Shown here one piece after another: positions 16,385 to 22,995 of a stretch of DNA of 26,023 nt. The stretch lies in NCBI GenBank assembly GCA_964512095.1, contig CAZEIH010000037.1:1-26023 (forward strand), read 5' to 3'. How positions within the stretch are numbered: the stretch's first letter is position 1; each line of letters starts with the position of its first letter. This stretch comes from DTU013 sp964512095 (GTDB lineage Bacteria > Bacillota > Clostridia > Acetivibrionales > DTU013). A model generated the notes under the pieces. It had not been told where the DNA came from and did no database searches. It was given only the letters and a program-made list of their open reading frames with translations. A program made the position numbers and the translations under genes.

Positions 16385-17959
16385 ATGGAAAAACACAAGA
16401 TAACAGCTTTTAAAGCCGCTCTGATATATTTGATTGCTGGAGCTTTGTGGATTTTTGTCACAGACAGTATACTAGGCCGTGCTATTGATGATAAGGAGCT
16501 TATTACAAGGGTAGGACTTATAAAGGGCTGGGTATTTGTGGCCGTATCAGGCTTCATTGTCTTTGCTCTTGTGTATAATGCTCTTAAGAAGCTAAAGGCG
16601 GCAGAGATTGAATTGATAAATGCTAACAATGATTTGTCATTATCGTATACCCAATTGTTAAAAATGAAAAAGGATCTCCATGATATGGCGTATTATGATC
16701 AAATAACAGGCTTGAGAAACCAGGCATCACTGGCAGAGGATGTTCAAAATTTAATTGAAAACAATGAAAAATTCGCTTTTATTTTTATTGATGTTGATAA
16801 TTTTAAGTACGTAAATGATGCTGCGGGACATGTCTTTGGAAATAAAGTCCTTAGGGCTATAACTGACCTACTGTCAAGTCTTGTGGAGGAGAAATGTGGC
16901 ATTTATCGTCTTGGCGGTGATAAATTTATTATTATTCAATTTGCCCAAAAGGGTGTGGATTTGGAGAGCTTTACAGTTAATATACTAAAGGGTTTTAAAA
17001 AACCGATGGTGGTAGAAGGCAAAACCTTCTATTATACTGTGAGCATAGGTGTATCAATGTATCCTGAGCATGGTAAAGATATGATGGAGCTGATTACCAG
17101 CGCTGAAATAGCTCTGGTTAAGGCTAAGGAATCAGGTAAAAATAGGATAGCGATTTATAGCGAGCCTATGAAATCAGCGATATATGAATGGATGGATACG
17201 GAAAAGTATTTGCGAAATGCTCTTGAAAAAAGTGAATTTGAGCTTTATTTCCAGCCACAGCTTGATATAAAGACAAATGAGATTTCGGGTTTTGAAGCAC
17301 TAATCAGATGGAGAAATGATGAAATGGGCTTTGTTATGCCAAATAGGTTTCTAAAGGTGGCTGAGGATACCCAGATGATAATCCCGATAGGGGAGTGGGT
17401 ACTGAGGAATGCGTGTATTTTTCTAAAGAGGCTCCAACAGGAGGGCTTCCAAGACAAGACTGTATCAGTGAATGTGTCTAGAACGCAAATATTACAGGAT
17501 GACTTTGTTGAAAGTACATTGGAGTATATTGAAATGGTGGATATTGATCCAAATAATCTCGAAATAGAGGTCTCCGAGACTATTCTTATGGAAACATATG
17601 ATATTGTACTGGAAAAGCTTAACGCTTTGATACTGAAGGGAGTAAGGATTGCCATTGACAACTTTGGAAAGGGTTACACTGCGTTGAACTATTTACACAA
17701 GCTACCTGTTACGACATTGAAAATTGACAAAACCTATGCGGACATAATATCTTATGGAGAAAATAGTAGGATGTTAACAGATTTTATGGTAAAGATAGGG
17801 AAGAGCGCAAACCTCTGCATAATAGGCGAAGGTGTTGAAACACAGGAGCAGTTCGACTATCTTTCAGACCTGGGATGTAATAAGCTGCAGGGGTACTATG
17901 TAAGCCGGCCGCTGCCTGAGAAGGAGGCGGTTAAAAGACTTCAATCAGCTCGCCAGTAA
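16385..17959 (+). CDS. GGDEF-EAL protein with two altered signature motifs
   Basis: Membrane protein of the cyclic-di-GMP family. Two TM helices (about 12-29 and 44-65) enclose a short outside loop, followed by a coiled coil, a GGDEF domain (about 105-265) and an EAL domain (about 275-520). The cyclase signature reads GGDKF (177-181), with Lys for the catalytic Glu. The EAL motif E304-A-L is kept, but the metal-binding DDFGTG loop reads DNFGKG (Asp425, Asn426). KIDKTYA, GEGVETQEQ and LQGYYVSRPLP are otherwise typical. Making c-di-GMP looks unlikely and hydrolysis may be weak or lost, so a receptor role is possible. It lies 69 bases after the histidine kinase; AAAGGTGG at 16365-16372 is rather far from the ATG. 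A stop codon at 16379 rules out an in-frame upstream start. Confidence 0.88.
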   Translation: MEKHKITAFKAALIYLIAGALWIFVTDSILGRAIDDKELITRVGLIKGWVFVAVSGFIVFALVYNALKKLKAAEIELINANNDLSLSYTQLLKMKKDLHDMAYYDQITGLRNQASLAEDVQNLIENNEKFAFIFIDVDNFKYVNDAAGHVFGNKVLRAITDLLSSLVEEKCGIYRLGGDKFIIIQFAQKGVDLESFTVNILKGFKKPMVVEGKTFYYTVSIGVSMYPEHGKDMMELITSAEIALVKAKESGKNRIAIYSEPMKSAIYEWMDTEKYLRNALEKSEFELYFQPQLDIKTNEISGFEALIRWRNDEMGFVMPNRFLKVAEDTQMIIPIGEWVLRNACIFLKRLQQEGFQDKTVSVNVSRTQILQDDFVESTLEYIEMVDIDPNNLEIEVSETILMETYDIVLEKLNALILKGVRIAIDNFGKGYTALNYLHKLPVTTLKIDKTYADIISYGENSRMLTDFMVKIGKSANLCIIGEGVETQEQFDYLSDLGCNKLQGYYVSRPLPEKEAVKRLQSARQ

Positions 17960-17979
17960 TCGTAACTACATACCAATTT

Positions 17980-18026
17980 AGGTATTATGACGGAGTTGAT
18001 AAAAATCCGCCATAATACCTTTTTTA
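17980..18026. terminator. Bidirectional terminator between convergent genes
   Basis: AGGTATTATG plus CGGA (17980-17994) pairs with TCCG plus CATAATACCT (18006-18020), one mismatch in a 15-base stem, with T's after it on the + strand and A's before it. It can serve both the GGDEF-EAL gene and the minus-strand gene. Confidence 0.85.
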
Positions 18027-18077
18027 TTGGCCTTTGCATCTGTTTATTATGGGATTGCTGAAGGTCTACTAAGCCTG

Positions 18078-18395
18078 CTAAGACCTATCAAGGCTTCTAG
18101 CATGACGCTCGACCTTCTTCTGTTTTGAGGTTTCTTCGTAGTTTTCACCTTCGACGATTTTTGATCCGATATGTGCTTTTTCCATTACCATGTCCATTAG
18201 TATGTTCCTGATATCTTCCACCGGATCCTCAAGATCGAAATATTTCTTTAGTTCAGTGATAAAGGAGCTTTGATCAAGGTCCTCCATGTCAATGGTTTTT
18301 GATTTCCCAGGCGCATCGAGGATGAACTGGCCTTTATAGCTGTATTCGTCTTCAGTGATATGAAGTCCTGACAGTATTAATTGGTTAGTTCTCAT
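18078..18395 (-). CDS. Small protein of unknown function
   Basis: A 105-residue protein I do not recognise. It has a perfect ribosome binding site on the minus strand (AAGGAGGGAG, complement of 18399-18408) and a TATAAT-like -10 (complement of 18419-18424), and it reads convergently into the shared terminator, all of which supports a real gene. The N-terminal half looks beta-rich (MRTNQLILSGLHITEDEYSY), the middle is acidic (DMEDLDQSSFITELKKYF, then DLEDPVEDI), and the end is highly charged and basic. No membrane segment, signal peptide or metal motif is visible. It is the only confident minus-strand gene. Function unknown; it is probably soluble and cytoplasmic. Confidence 0.72.
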   Translation of the reverse strand: MRTNQLILSGLHITEDEYSYKGQFILDAPGKSKTIDMEDLDQSSFITELKKYFDLEDPVEDIRNILMDMVMEKAHIGSKIVEGENYEETSKQKKVERHARSLDRS

Positions 18396-18511
18396 ATTCT
18401 CCCTCCTTACTAACTACTATTATATTTTACCATTTATATGCTTATTTTTAAATGCTTTTTTAAAACAATATAATTATCTTTTGAATTTCTTATTTTAAGG
18501 GGATATTATCA

Positions 18512-18539
18512 TTGACAATTTGTCAGATTACTTTATAAT
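18512..18539 (+). promoter_or_regulatory. Strong promoter of the decarboxylase operon
   Basis: A perfect TTGACA at 18512-18517 and a perfect TATAAT at 18534-18539, spacer 16. The expected transcript start is near 18546, about 130 bases before the oadA start. Confidence 0.88.
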
Positions 18540-18575
18540 TAAAGGGATTGTGTTAAAATTTTAACGCTTTAAAGC
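18513..18575 (+). promoter_or_regulatory. Cluster of palindromes at the decarboxylase promoter (candidate operators)
   Basis: Three perfect dyads: TGACA-ATT-TGTCA at 18513-18525 overlapping the -35, GTTAAAATTTTAAC at 18552-18565, and GCTTTAAAGC at 18566-18575, the last two just after the predicted transcription start. Their position suits repressor binding. The regulator is unknown. Confidence 0.5.
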
Positions 18576-18678
18576 ATTAGAACTAGTGGGCTATACGATA
18601 TTTGTTATTATTCTATTTATAAGCTTATCGATAGCTGCGGCTATGTTTATAATAAAAATACAGAAGGAGATGAAGACT

Positions 18679-20073
18679 ATGGCTGCTAATCAAATCAGGA
18701 AGGTAAGTATCACAGAAACAGTACTTAGGGATGCGAACCAGTCACTTATTGCAACAAGAATGCCATTTTCCGATATGGAAGAGATATTGACATCACTTGA
18801 TGATGCGGGTTATTATTCTCTTGAATGCTGGGGCGGGGCGACTTTCGATTCTTGTCTCAGGTATTTGAATGAGGATCCGTGGGAGAGACTTGAAAGGATC
18901 AAAAAAAGGGTTAAGAAGACTAAGCTGCAGATGCTGCTGCGGGGACAGAATATCCTTGGATACAAGCACTATCCTGACGAGGTGGTAAGAAAGTTTGTTG
19001 CTCAGTCAATAGAATGCGGCATGGATATTTTTAGGATTTTTGATGCTTTGAACGACTTTAGGAATATTGAAGTTGCTGTTGACGAGACGAAAAAGCGTAA
19101 TGCCCATGCTCAGGGCTGTATTTGTTATACTACAAGCCCTATTCACAACCTTGAGAACTATGCAAGGATGGTTAAGCAGCTCGAGGGAATGGGCGTGGAT
19201 TCCATTTGTATAAAGGATATGGCGGGAATAATGGGGCCTCAGGAGGCATATGACCTGATTAAGACAATTAAGGAGACAGTTAAGCTACCTGTTTATCTGC
19301 ATACTCATTCGACTACAGGCTTGGGTCCTATTACACAGACAAAAGCTGTTGAGGCCGGCTGTGATGGTCTTGACTGTGCTATATCTTCTTTCTCCGGCGG
19401 TACGTCCCAGCCATCGACAGAGACTATGAACTATGCTTTGAAGCAGATGGGTTATACCACGGGTCTGAATGACAGTATGTTGAAAAAGATCAATGACTAT
19501 TTTAAGCCTTTGAAATCCAGATATATTTCATCAGGACAGATGGATGCATTTGTTATGGGTACTGAGACGGATGCGCTTGTATATCAGGTGCCCGGCGGTA
19601 TGCTTTCCAACCTTATAGCTCAGCTGAAGGCGCAAAATGCTATAGATAGGCTGGATGAGGTTCTTGAGGAAACACCAAGGGTGAGGAAGGATATGGGGTA
19701 TCCTCCACTGGTTACTCCAATGAGTCAGATGGTAGGAGTTCAGGCTGCAACCAACGTACTTACCGGACAAAGATATAAGAATGTGTCTAAGGAAGTTGGA
19801 GCTTATTTGAGAGGCGAATATGGGAAGGCGCCAGGTGAGATTGATTCTGAGCTGGTGAAGAACGTTCTTGGCGATGAGAAGCCTATTGAAGGAAGGTTTG
19901 CAGAATCCCTGGAGCCGCTATTCGAAAAAACCAAGGCGAAGCTTGGTAAGCTGGCAAGGAGCGATAAGGATGTCTTATCTTATATAGCGTTCCCACAGAT
20001 AGCCGAGAAATTCTTTAATGACAGGGAAGAAAGAACAACCACGAAGGTTGCATATACAATTGTAAAAAAATAA
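18679..20073 (+). CDS. oadA: Oxaloacetate decarboxylase alpha subunit (carboxyltransferase)
   Basis: Carboxyltransferase subunit of a Na+-pumping decarboxylase. It moves CO2 from oxaloacetate to the biotin of the carrier subunit, leaving pyruvate. It has the TIM-barrel start ITETVLRDANQSLIATRM, LECWGGATFD, the biotin-contact KDMAGIMGP, the metal-binding HTHSTTGLG and SSFSGGTSQPSTE. At 464 residues it lacks a fused biotin domain, which a separate gene supplies. AAGGAGA at 18664-18670 sits eight bases before ATG18679. The frame stays open upstream to GTG18586 and would add a hydrophobic helix. It could also be called pyruvate carboxylase subunit B; the beta subunit in the operon argues for the pump. 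Confidence 0.9.
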   Translation: MAANQIRKVSITETVLRDANQSLIATRMPFSDMEEILTSLDDAGYYSLECWGGATFDSCLRYLNEDPWERLERIKKRVKKTKLQMLLRGQNILGYKHYPDEVVRKFVAQSIECGMDIFRIFDALNDFRNIEVAVDETKKRNAHAQGCICYTTSPIHNLENYARMVKQLEGMGVDSICIKDMAGIMGPQEAYDLIKTIKETVKLPVYLHTHSTTGLGPITQTKAVEAGCDGLDCAISSFSGGTSQPSTETMNYALKQMGYTTGLNDSMLKKINDYFKPLKSRYISSGQMDAFVMGTETDALVYQVPGGMLSNLIAQLKAQNAIDRLDEVLEETPRVRKDMGYPPLVTPMSQMVGVQAATNVLTGQRYKNVSKEVGAYLRGEYGKAPGEIDSELVKNVLGDEKPIEGRFAESLEPLFEKTKAKLGKLARSDKDVLSYIAFPQIAEKFFNDREERTTTKVAYTIVKK

Positions 20074-20086
20074 GGGGAGGGTGCAC

Positions 20087-20428
20087 ATGTCAATCTTTGA
20101 GAGCGTAATTGTTGGTGCCATATGTATGGCGTTAGTGTTTGCTGTATTGGCAGTACTATATGGAATGATTAGCTTGATAACCAAGAGTTTATCCAATGTA
20201 GGTAAAAAGGGCGCAACTGAAGAAAAGTCCGGTGTTATTATGAATGATACAGTATCTGCGCCAAGTGCAACGGCTGGACAAACAGCTGCAAATTCTTATT
20301 CAGCAGGTGAACTCAAGTTGAAAAACGTTGATGAGAAGACTGCAGCTATGATAATGGCTATAGTCAGCCATGAATCGAAGATGCCGCTCAATGAGCTGAT
20401 CTTCAAGTCCATTAGCGCAGTTGAATGA
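20087..20428 (+). CDS. oadG: Sodium pump decarboxylase gamma subunit
   Basis: Small membrane subunit (113 residues) that holds the alpha and beta subunits together. One N-terminal helix (about residues 7-32, VIVGAICMALVFAVLAVLYGM) is followed by a flexible Ala/Thr/Ser-rich linker and a C-terminal tail (EKTAAMIMAIVSHESKMPLNELIF) that would contact the alpha subunit. Sequence identity is low in this family, so the call rests on size, topology and position between alpha and the biotin carrier. GGGGAGG at 20074-20080 is six bases before ATG20087; GTG20081 touches this site and is rejected. Confidence 0.82.
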   Translation: MSIFESVIVGAICMALVFAVLAVLYGMISLITKSLSNVGKKGATEEKSGVIMNDTVSAPSATAGQTAANSYSAGELKLKNVDEKTAAMIMAIVSHESKMPLNELIFKSISAVE

Positions 20429-20487
20429 CGTACAAGGTGATTAGAGCTTGAAAAAATGAATTGTTAAGATACAGAATGGAGGTTACT

Positions 20488-20910
20488 ATGAAATATATTG
20501 TTACTATCAACAATAAAGAGTATGAAGTAGAGGTTGAAAAAGGTCAGGCAGCGGTAGTAGGAACGAAGGAAGTTGCAGTACCGGTATTTACTGCAGGACA
20601 AACTCCACAGGTACAAACGGCAGCTCCTGCGCCAGCGGTAGCACCAGCACAGGTAGCTCCGGCTCCCCAGGCTAGTCCTGCACCTGTTGTAACAGGCGGA
20701 GAGACTATAAAATCACCTATGCCAGGTACGATTCTGGATGTAAAGGTCACCGCAGGAACCGTTGTTAAGAAGGGACAAATCCTTCTGATTCTTGAAGCTA
20801 TGAAGATGGAGAATGAAATAGTAGCACCGACTGACGGTACAGTCGCACAAATACAGGCCACCAAGGGTATGTCTGTCAATACTGGGGATATCCTTGCTGT
20901 TATTGCGTAG
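20488..20910 (+). CDS. Biotin carrier subunit of the decarboxylase
   Basis: Biotinyl protein of 140 residues that shuttles CO2 between the alpha and beta subunits. A short N-terminal domain (MKYIVTINNKEYEVEVEKG) is followed by a Pro/Ala-rich hinge (about residues 38-70) and a biotinyl domain starting IKSPMPGTILDVKV. The biotin site is EAMKMENE with Lys106. GGAGG at 20478-20482 is five bases before ATG20488, which I prefer to the upstream TTG20461. In other genomes it is named the glutaconyl-CoA, methylmalonyl-CoA or oxaloacetate decarboxylase biotin subunit; the sequence alone does not separate these. Confidence 0.9.
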   Translation: MKYIVTINNKEYEVEVEKGQAAVVGTKEVAVPVFTAGQTPQVQTAAPAPAVAPAQVAPAPQASPAPVVTGGETIKSPMPGTILDVKVTAGTVVKKGQILLILEAMKMENEIVAPTDGTVAQIQATKGMSVNTGDILAVIA

Positions 20911-20924
20911 AGAGGGGACTAAGA

Positions 20925-22067
20925 ATGTTTATAGATGCAATTAAGACTATTTTACAGGACTCAGGTTTTGCTGCAATAACCTGGCAGCAGGGTCTTATGT
21001 TATTTGCTGCTTGTGTGCTTATTTATCTTGCTATAGTTAAGAAATTTGAGCCTCTTTTGCTGTTGCCTATAGCTTTTGGTATGCTATTGGTGAACCTTCC
21101 GTTAGCAGGGCTGATGAATGCTCCAGAGGAAGGCTCTACAGATCCAGGGGGCTTGCTCTATTATCTTTATCAGGGAGTTAAGCTGGGAATATATCCTTCA
21201 CTCATATTTTTGGGTATTGGTGCCATGACTGATTTTGGCCCATTGATAGCTAGACCGTCTAGTCTCTTTATGGGAGCTGGCGCACAGTTTGGTATATCAG
21301 CTGCTTTTATAATTGCAACAGCTTTGAAATTCAAACCAAATGAAGTAGCTTCAATAGCGATTATAGGTGGAGCTGATGGCCCGACAGCCATTTTTCTTAC
21401 TACAAGGCTAGCGCCTACATTACTTCCTGCCATTGCTATAGCAGCATATTCTTACATGGCGTTAATCCCACTAATCCAGCCGCCGTTAATGAGGCTATTG
21501 ACAACAAAGAAGGAAAGAGAAATTAAGATGGAGCAGCTCAGGGAAGTATCAAAGCTGGAGAAGATTATTTTCCCTATAGCTGTAACTATATTTTGTGTAC
21601 TGCTGCTGCCTTCTGTTGCTCCGCTGATAGGAATGCTCATGCTGGGCAACCTGTTTAAGGAATCAGGGGTTGTAGAAAGGCTTTCAGACACGGTTCAGAA
21701 CGCTTTGATTAACATTGTTACAATATTCCTGGGCGTAACTGTGGGGGCTACTGCAGTTGCAGATAACTTCCTTAGACCTGAGACTCTTATGATAATCGGT
21801 CTTGGACTTTTGGCATTCATGTTTAGCACAGTTGGCGGACTTCTTATTGGTAAGCTTATGTGCGTATTGACAGGAGGAAAGATAAATCCTCTGATAGGCT
21901 CTGCAGGTGTATCCGCGGTGCCGATGGCAGCAAGGGTATCTCAAGTGGAAGGGCAGAAGGCCAATCCCGCTAACTTCCTTCTTATGCATGCTATGGGACC
22001 AAACGTTGCCGGTGTTATAGGCTCTGCAGTTGCAGCAGGTGTGCTGCTTGCACTGTTTGGCAGCTAA
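20925..22067 (+). CDS. oadB: Oxaloacetate decarboxylase beta subunit (Na+ pump)
   Basis: Integral membrane subunit that decarboxylates carboxybiotin and couples this to Na+ export. It has many hydrophobic helices and the strongly conserved family motifs: LLPIAFGMLLVNLP early, LIFLGIGAMTDFGPLIARP, the Asp-containing re-entrant segment IGGADGPTAIFL that lines the ion path, and NPLIGSAGVSAVPMAARV near the end. The 380 residues are normal. AGAGGGGA lies before ATG20925, 14 bases after the carrier gene stop. It is the last gene of the operon, followed by a terminator. The same beta subunit serves oxaloacetate, methylmalonyl-CoA or glutaconyl-CoA pumps; the alpha subunit points to oxaloacetate. Confidence 0.93.
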   Translation: MFIDAIKTILQDSGFAAITWQQGLMLFAACVLIYLAIVKKFEPLLLLPIAFGMLLVNLPLAGLMNAPEEGSTDPGGLLYYLYQGVKLGIYPSLIFLGIGAMTDFGPLIARPSSLFMGAGAQFGISAAFIIATALKFKPNEVASIAIIGGADGPTAIFLTTRLAPTLLPAIAIAAYSYMALIPLIQPPLMRLLTTKKEREIKMEQLREVSKLEKIIFPIAVTIFCVLLLPSVAPLIGMLMLGNLFKESGVVERLSDTVQNALINIVTIFLGVTVGATAVADNFLRPETLMIIGLGLLAFMFSTVGGLLIGKLMCVLTGGKINPLIGSAGVSAVPMAARVSQVEGQKANPANFLLMHAMGPNVAGVIGSAVAAGVLLALFGS

Positions 22068-22162
22068 TTGTTGTCTGTTATCTGGCGGTTAGTAGAGTAG
22101 CATTTTTTAAGGACGTATATCTTGGAGCTTAAACTCCATGGTTCTTATTCATGTTGATTAGC

Positions 22163-22209
22163 AAAAGTAAATTCCACCAAATATGAAACTGGTTGGAATT
22201 TACTTTTTT
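22163..22209 (+). terminator. Terminator of the decarboxylase operon
   Basis: AAAAGTAAATTCCA (22163-22176) pairs perfectly with TGGAATTTACTTTT (22194-22207), followed by T's to 22209. Repeat copy C starts in this T-tract. Confidence 0.9.
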
Positions 22210-22331
22210 ATCTATGTCTTCATTCATCGCCGACCTCTATAGGTCGGCGATGAATGAAGACGAATTAATTAACTTCCTTGGTCAGGTGGAGTTCAGTCTC
22301 CACCTGACTCCCTGAGCGAAGCGAATTGACT
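22207..22331 (+). repeat. Terminator-linked repeat, copy C (full length, intact stems)
   Basis: A 125-base copy with two perfect hairpins: a 21-bp stem (22216-22236 with 22241-22261, loop CTAT) and an 11-bp stem (22281-22291 with 22298-22308, loop TTCAGT). The linker between them holds TTAATTAA. It ends GAGCGAAGCGAATTGACT, as in the other copies. It contains no open frame of note. Confidence 0.94.
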
Positions 22332-22461
22332 TGTTATTCCGAGCATACGACAGCCCTCTCGCCCTTGATATCCTCTAGTTCTAGTGTCGTGGATTGGGGT
22401 GGAAGTTACTTTTTCAATTGAGGTTGCAATCTTCAATCTCAGGATTTTTCAATAAAACCTA

Positions 22462-22501
22462 TTGCATTATATATAGACAGTGTGCTATAATATGCACTGT
22501 C
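22462..22501 (+). promoter_or_regulatory. tRNA-Gln promoter with a dyad across the -10
   Basis: TTGCAT at 22462-22467 and TATAAT at 22486-22491 (spacer 18). The -10 is enclosed by a perfect inverted repeat, GACAGTG (22476-22482) and CACTGTC (22495-22501), placed where a repressor would block RNA polymerase. The tRNA starts 18 bases after the -10. Confidence 0.65.
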
Positions 22502-22509
22502 GCCAATAT

Positions 22510-22583
22510 TGCGGGATTGTGTAATGGTAGCACTACTGACTCTGGATCAGTCTGTGAGGGTTCAAATCCTTCTCCCGCAGCCA
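22510..22583 (+). tRNA. tRNA-Gln (anticodon CTG)
   Basis: Full cloverleaf of 74 bases. Acceptor TGCGGGA pairs with TCCCGCA, and the D arm contains TGTAATGGTAGCAC. The anticodon stem ACTGA/TCAGT has loop CTCTGGA, so the anticodon is CTG, reading CAG. The T arm has TTCAAAT, the discriminator base is G, and CCA is encoded. It stands alone, with its own promoter and terminator. Confidence 0.96.
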
Positions 22584-22611
22584 TATTAAAACTCAAATTT
22601 TGATACAATGT

Positions 22612-22638
22612 AAAGTCACTGATTTCAGTGGCTTTTGT
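22612..22638 (+). terminator. Terminator after tRNA-Gln
   Basis: AAAGTCACTGA pairs with TCAGTGGCTTT, with one G-T wobble and a tight loop, followed by a T-rich tail. It lies about 30 bases after the tRNA. Confidence 0.75.
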
Positions 22639-22922
22639 TGTTTGTGGGGATGTTTTAATAGTGGTTTTCTTGAAGATTATCAGAGAATACAAAAGGAGAA
22701 ATTTTTCAACGGATGCGACTACAGGTTATCTTTTATCAGTGAACCAGGAACCAGTGCTAAATTTTATGGTTGTTTCTCTGCTGGCAATGGAGTTCATGTA
22801 AACGAGGCTATTATACCAAGCGGGTTTCCTGTGCCGGAAATGTTCTCAGAAAGGCTATGCCTCTGCCACCCAATTGTTTCCAAGATAAACTTGCTAAAAC
22901 TAAGAATAATTCTCTAAACATA

Positions 22923-22969
22923 TTGACCTGTTAGATAAATAAATATATAATATTATTAACCTAATAGGT
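22923..22969 (+). promoter_or_regulatory. Promoter and candidate operator pair of the first TetR gene
   Basis: TTGACC (22923-22928) and TATAAT (22946-22951), spacer 17. ACCTAATAGGT at 22959-22969 is a perfect dyad with one central base. A related imperfect copy, ACCTGTTAGAT, lies at 22926-22936 over the -35, 33 bases away (about three helical turns). This fits autorepression. Confidence 0.6.
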
Positions 22970-22995
22970 AAAAGCTAAGAAAATAAGGTGATATC

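Larger units (their letters stand above)
22068..22509 (+). other. Gene-free stretch between oadB and tRNA-Gln
   Basis: These 442 bases hold the operon terminator, repeat copy C and the tRNA promoter. In between (22332-22460) I see no gene; only a short ACGACA/TGTCGT inverted pair, which I do not regard as significant. Confidence 0.65.
22584..22995 (+). other. Gene-free stretch between tRNA-Gln and the first TetR gene
   Basis: Beyond the tRNA terminator and the TetR promoter, an open frame of about 105 codons runs through here (22600-22917), but it starts inside the terminator hairpin, lacks a ribosome binding site and has a composition I do not recognise as protein-like. It could be a decayed gene. 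I see no other structure. Confidence 0.5.

Noticed and set aside
22394..22603. Short + strand frame running across the tRNA-Gln gene
   Set aside because: It reads through the tRNA promoter and cloverleaf, has no ribosome binding site and no protein features.
22600..22917. Frame of about 105 codons after the tRNA
   Set aside because: It starts at a non-ATG codon next to the tRNA terminator, has no ribosome binding site and no recognisable motif. It is kept only as a possible decayed gene.
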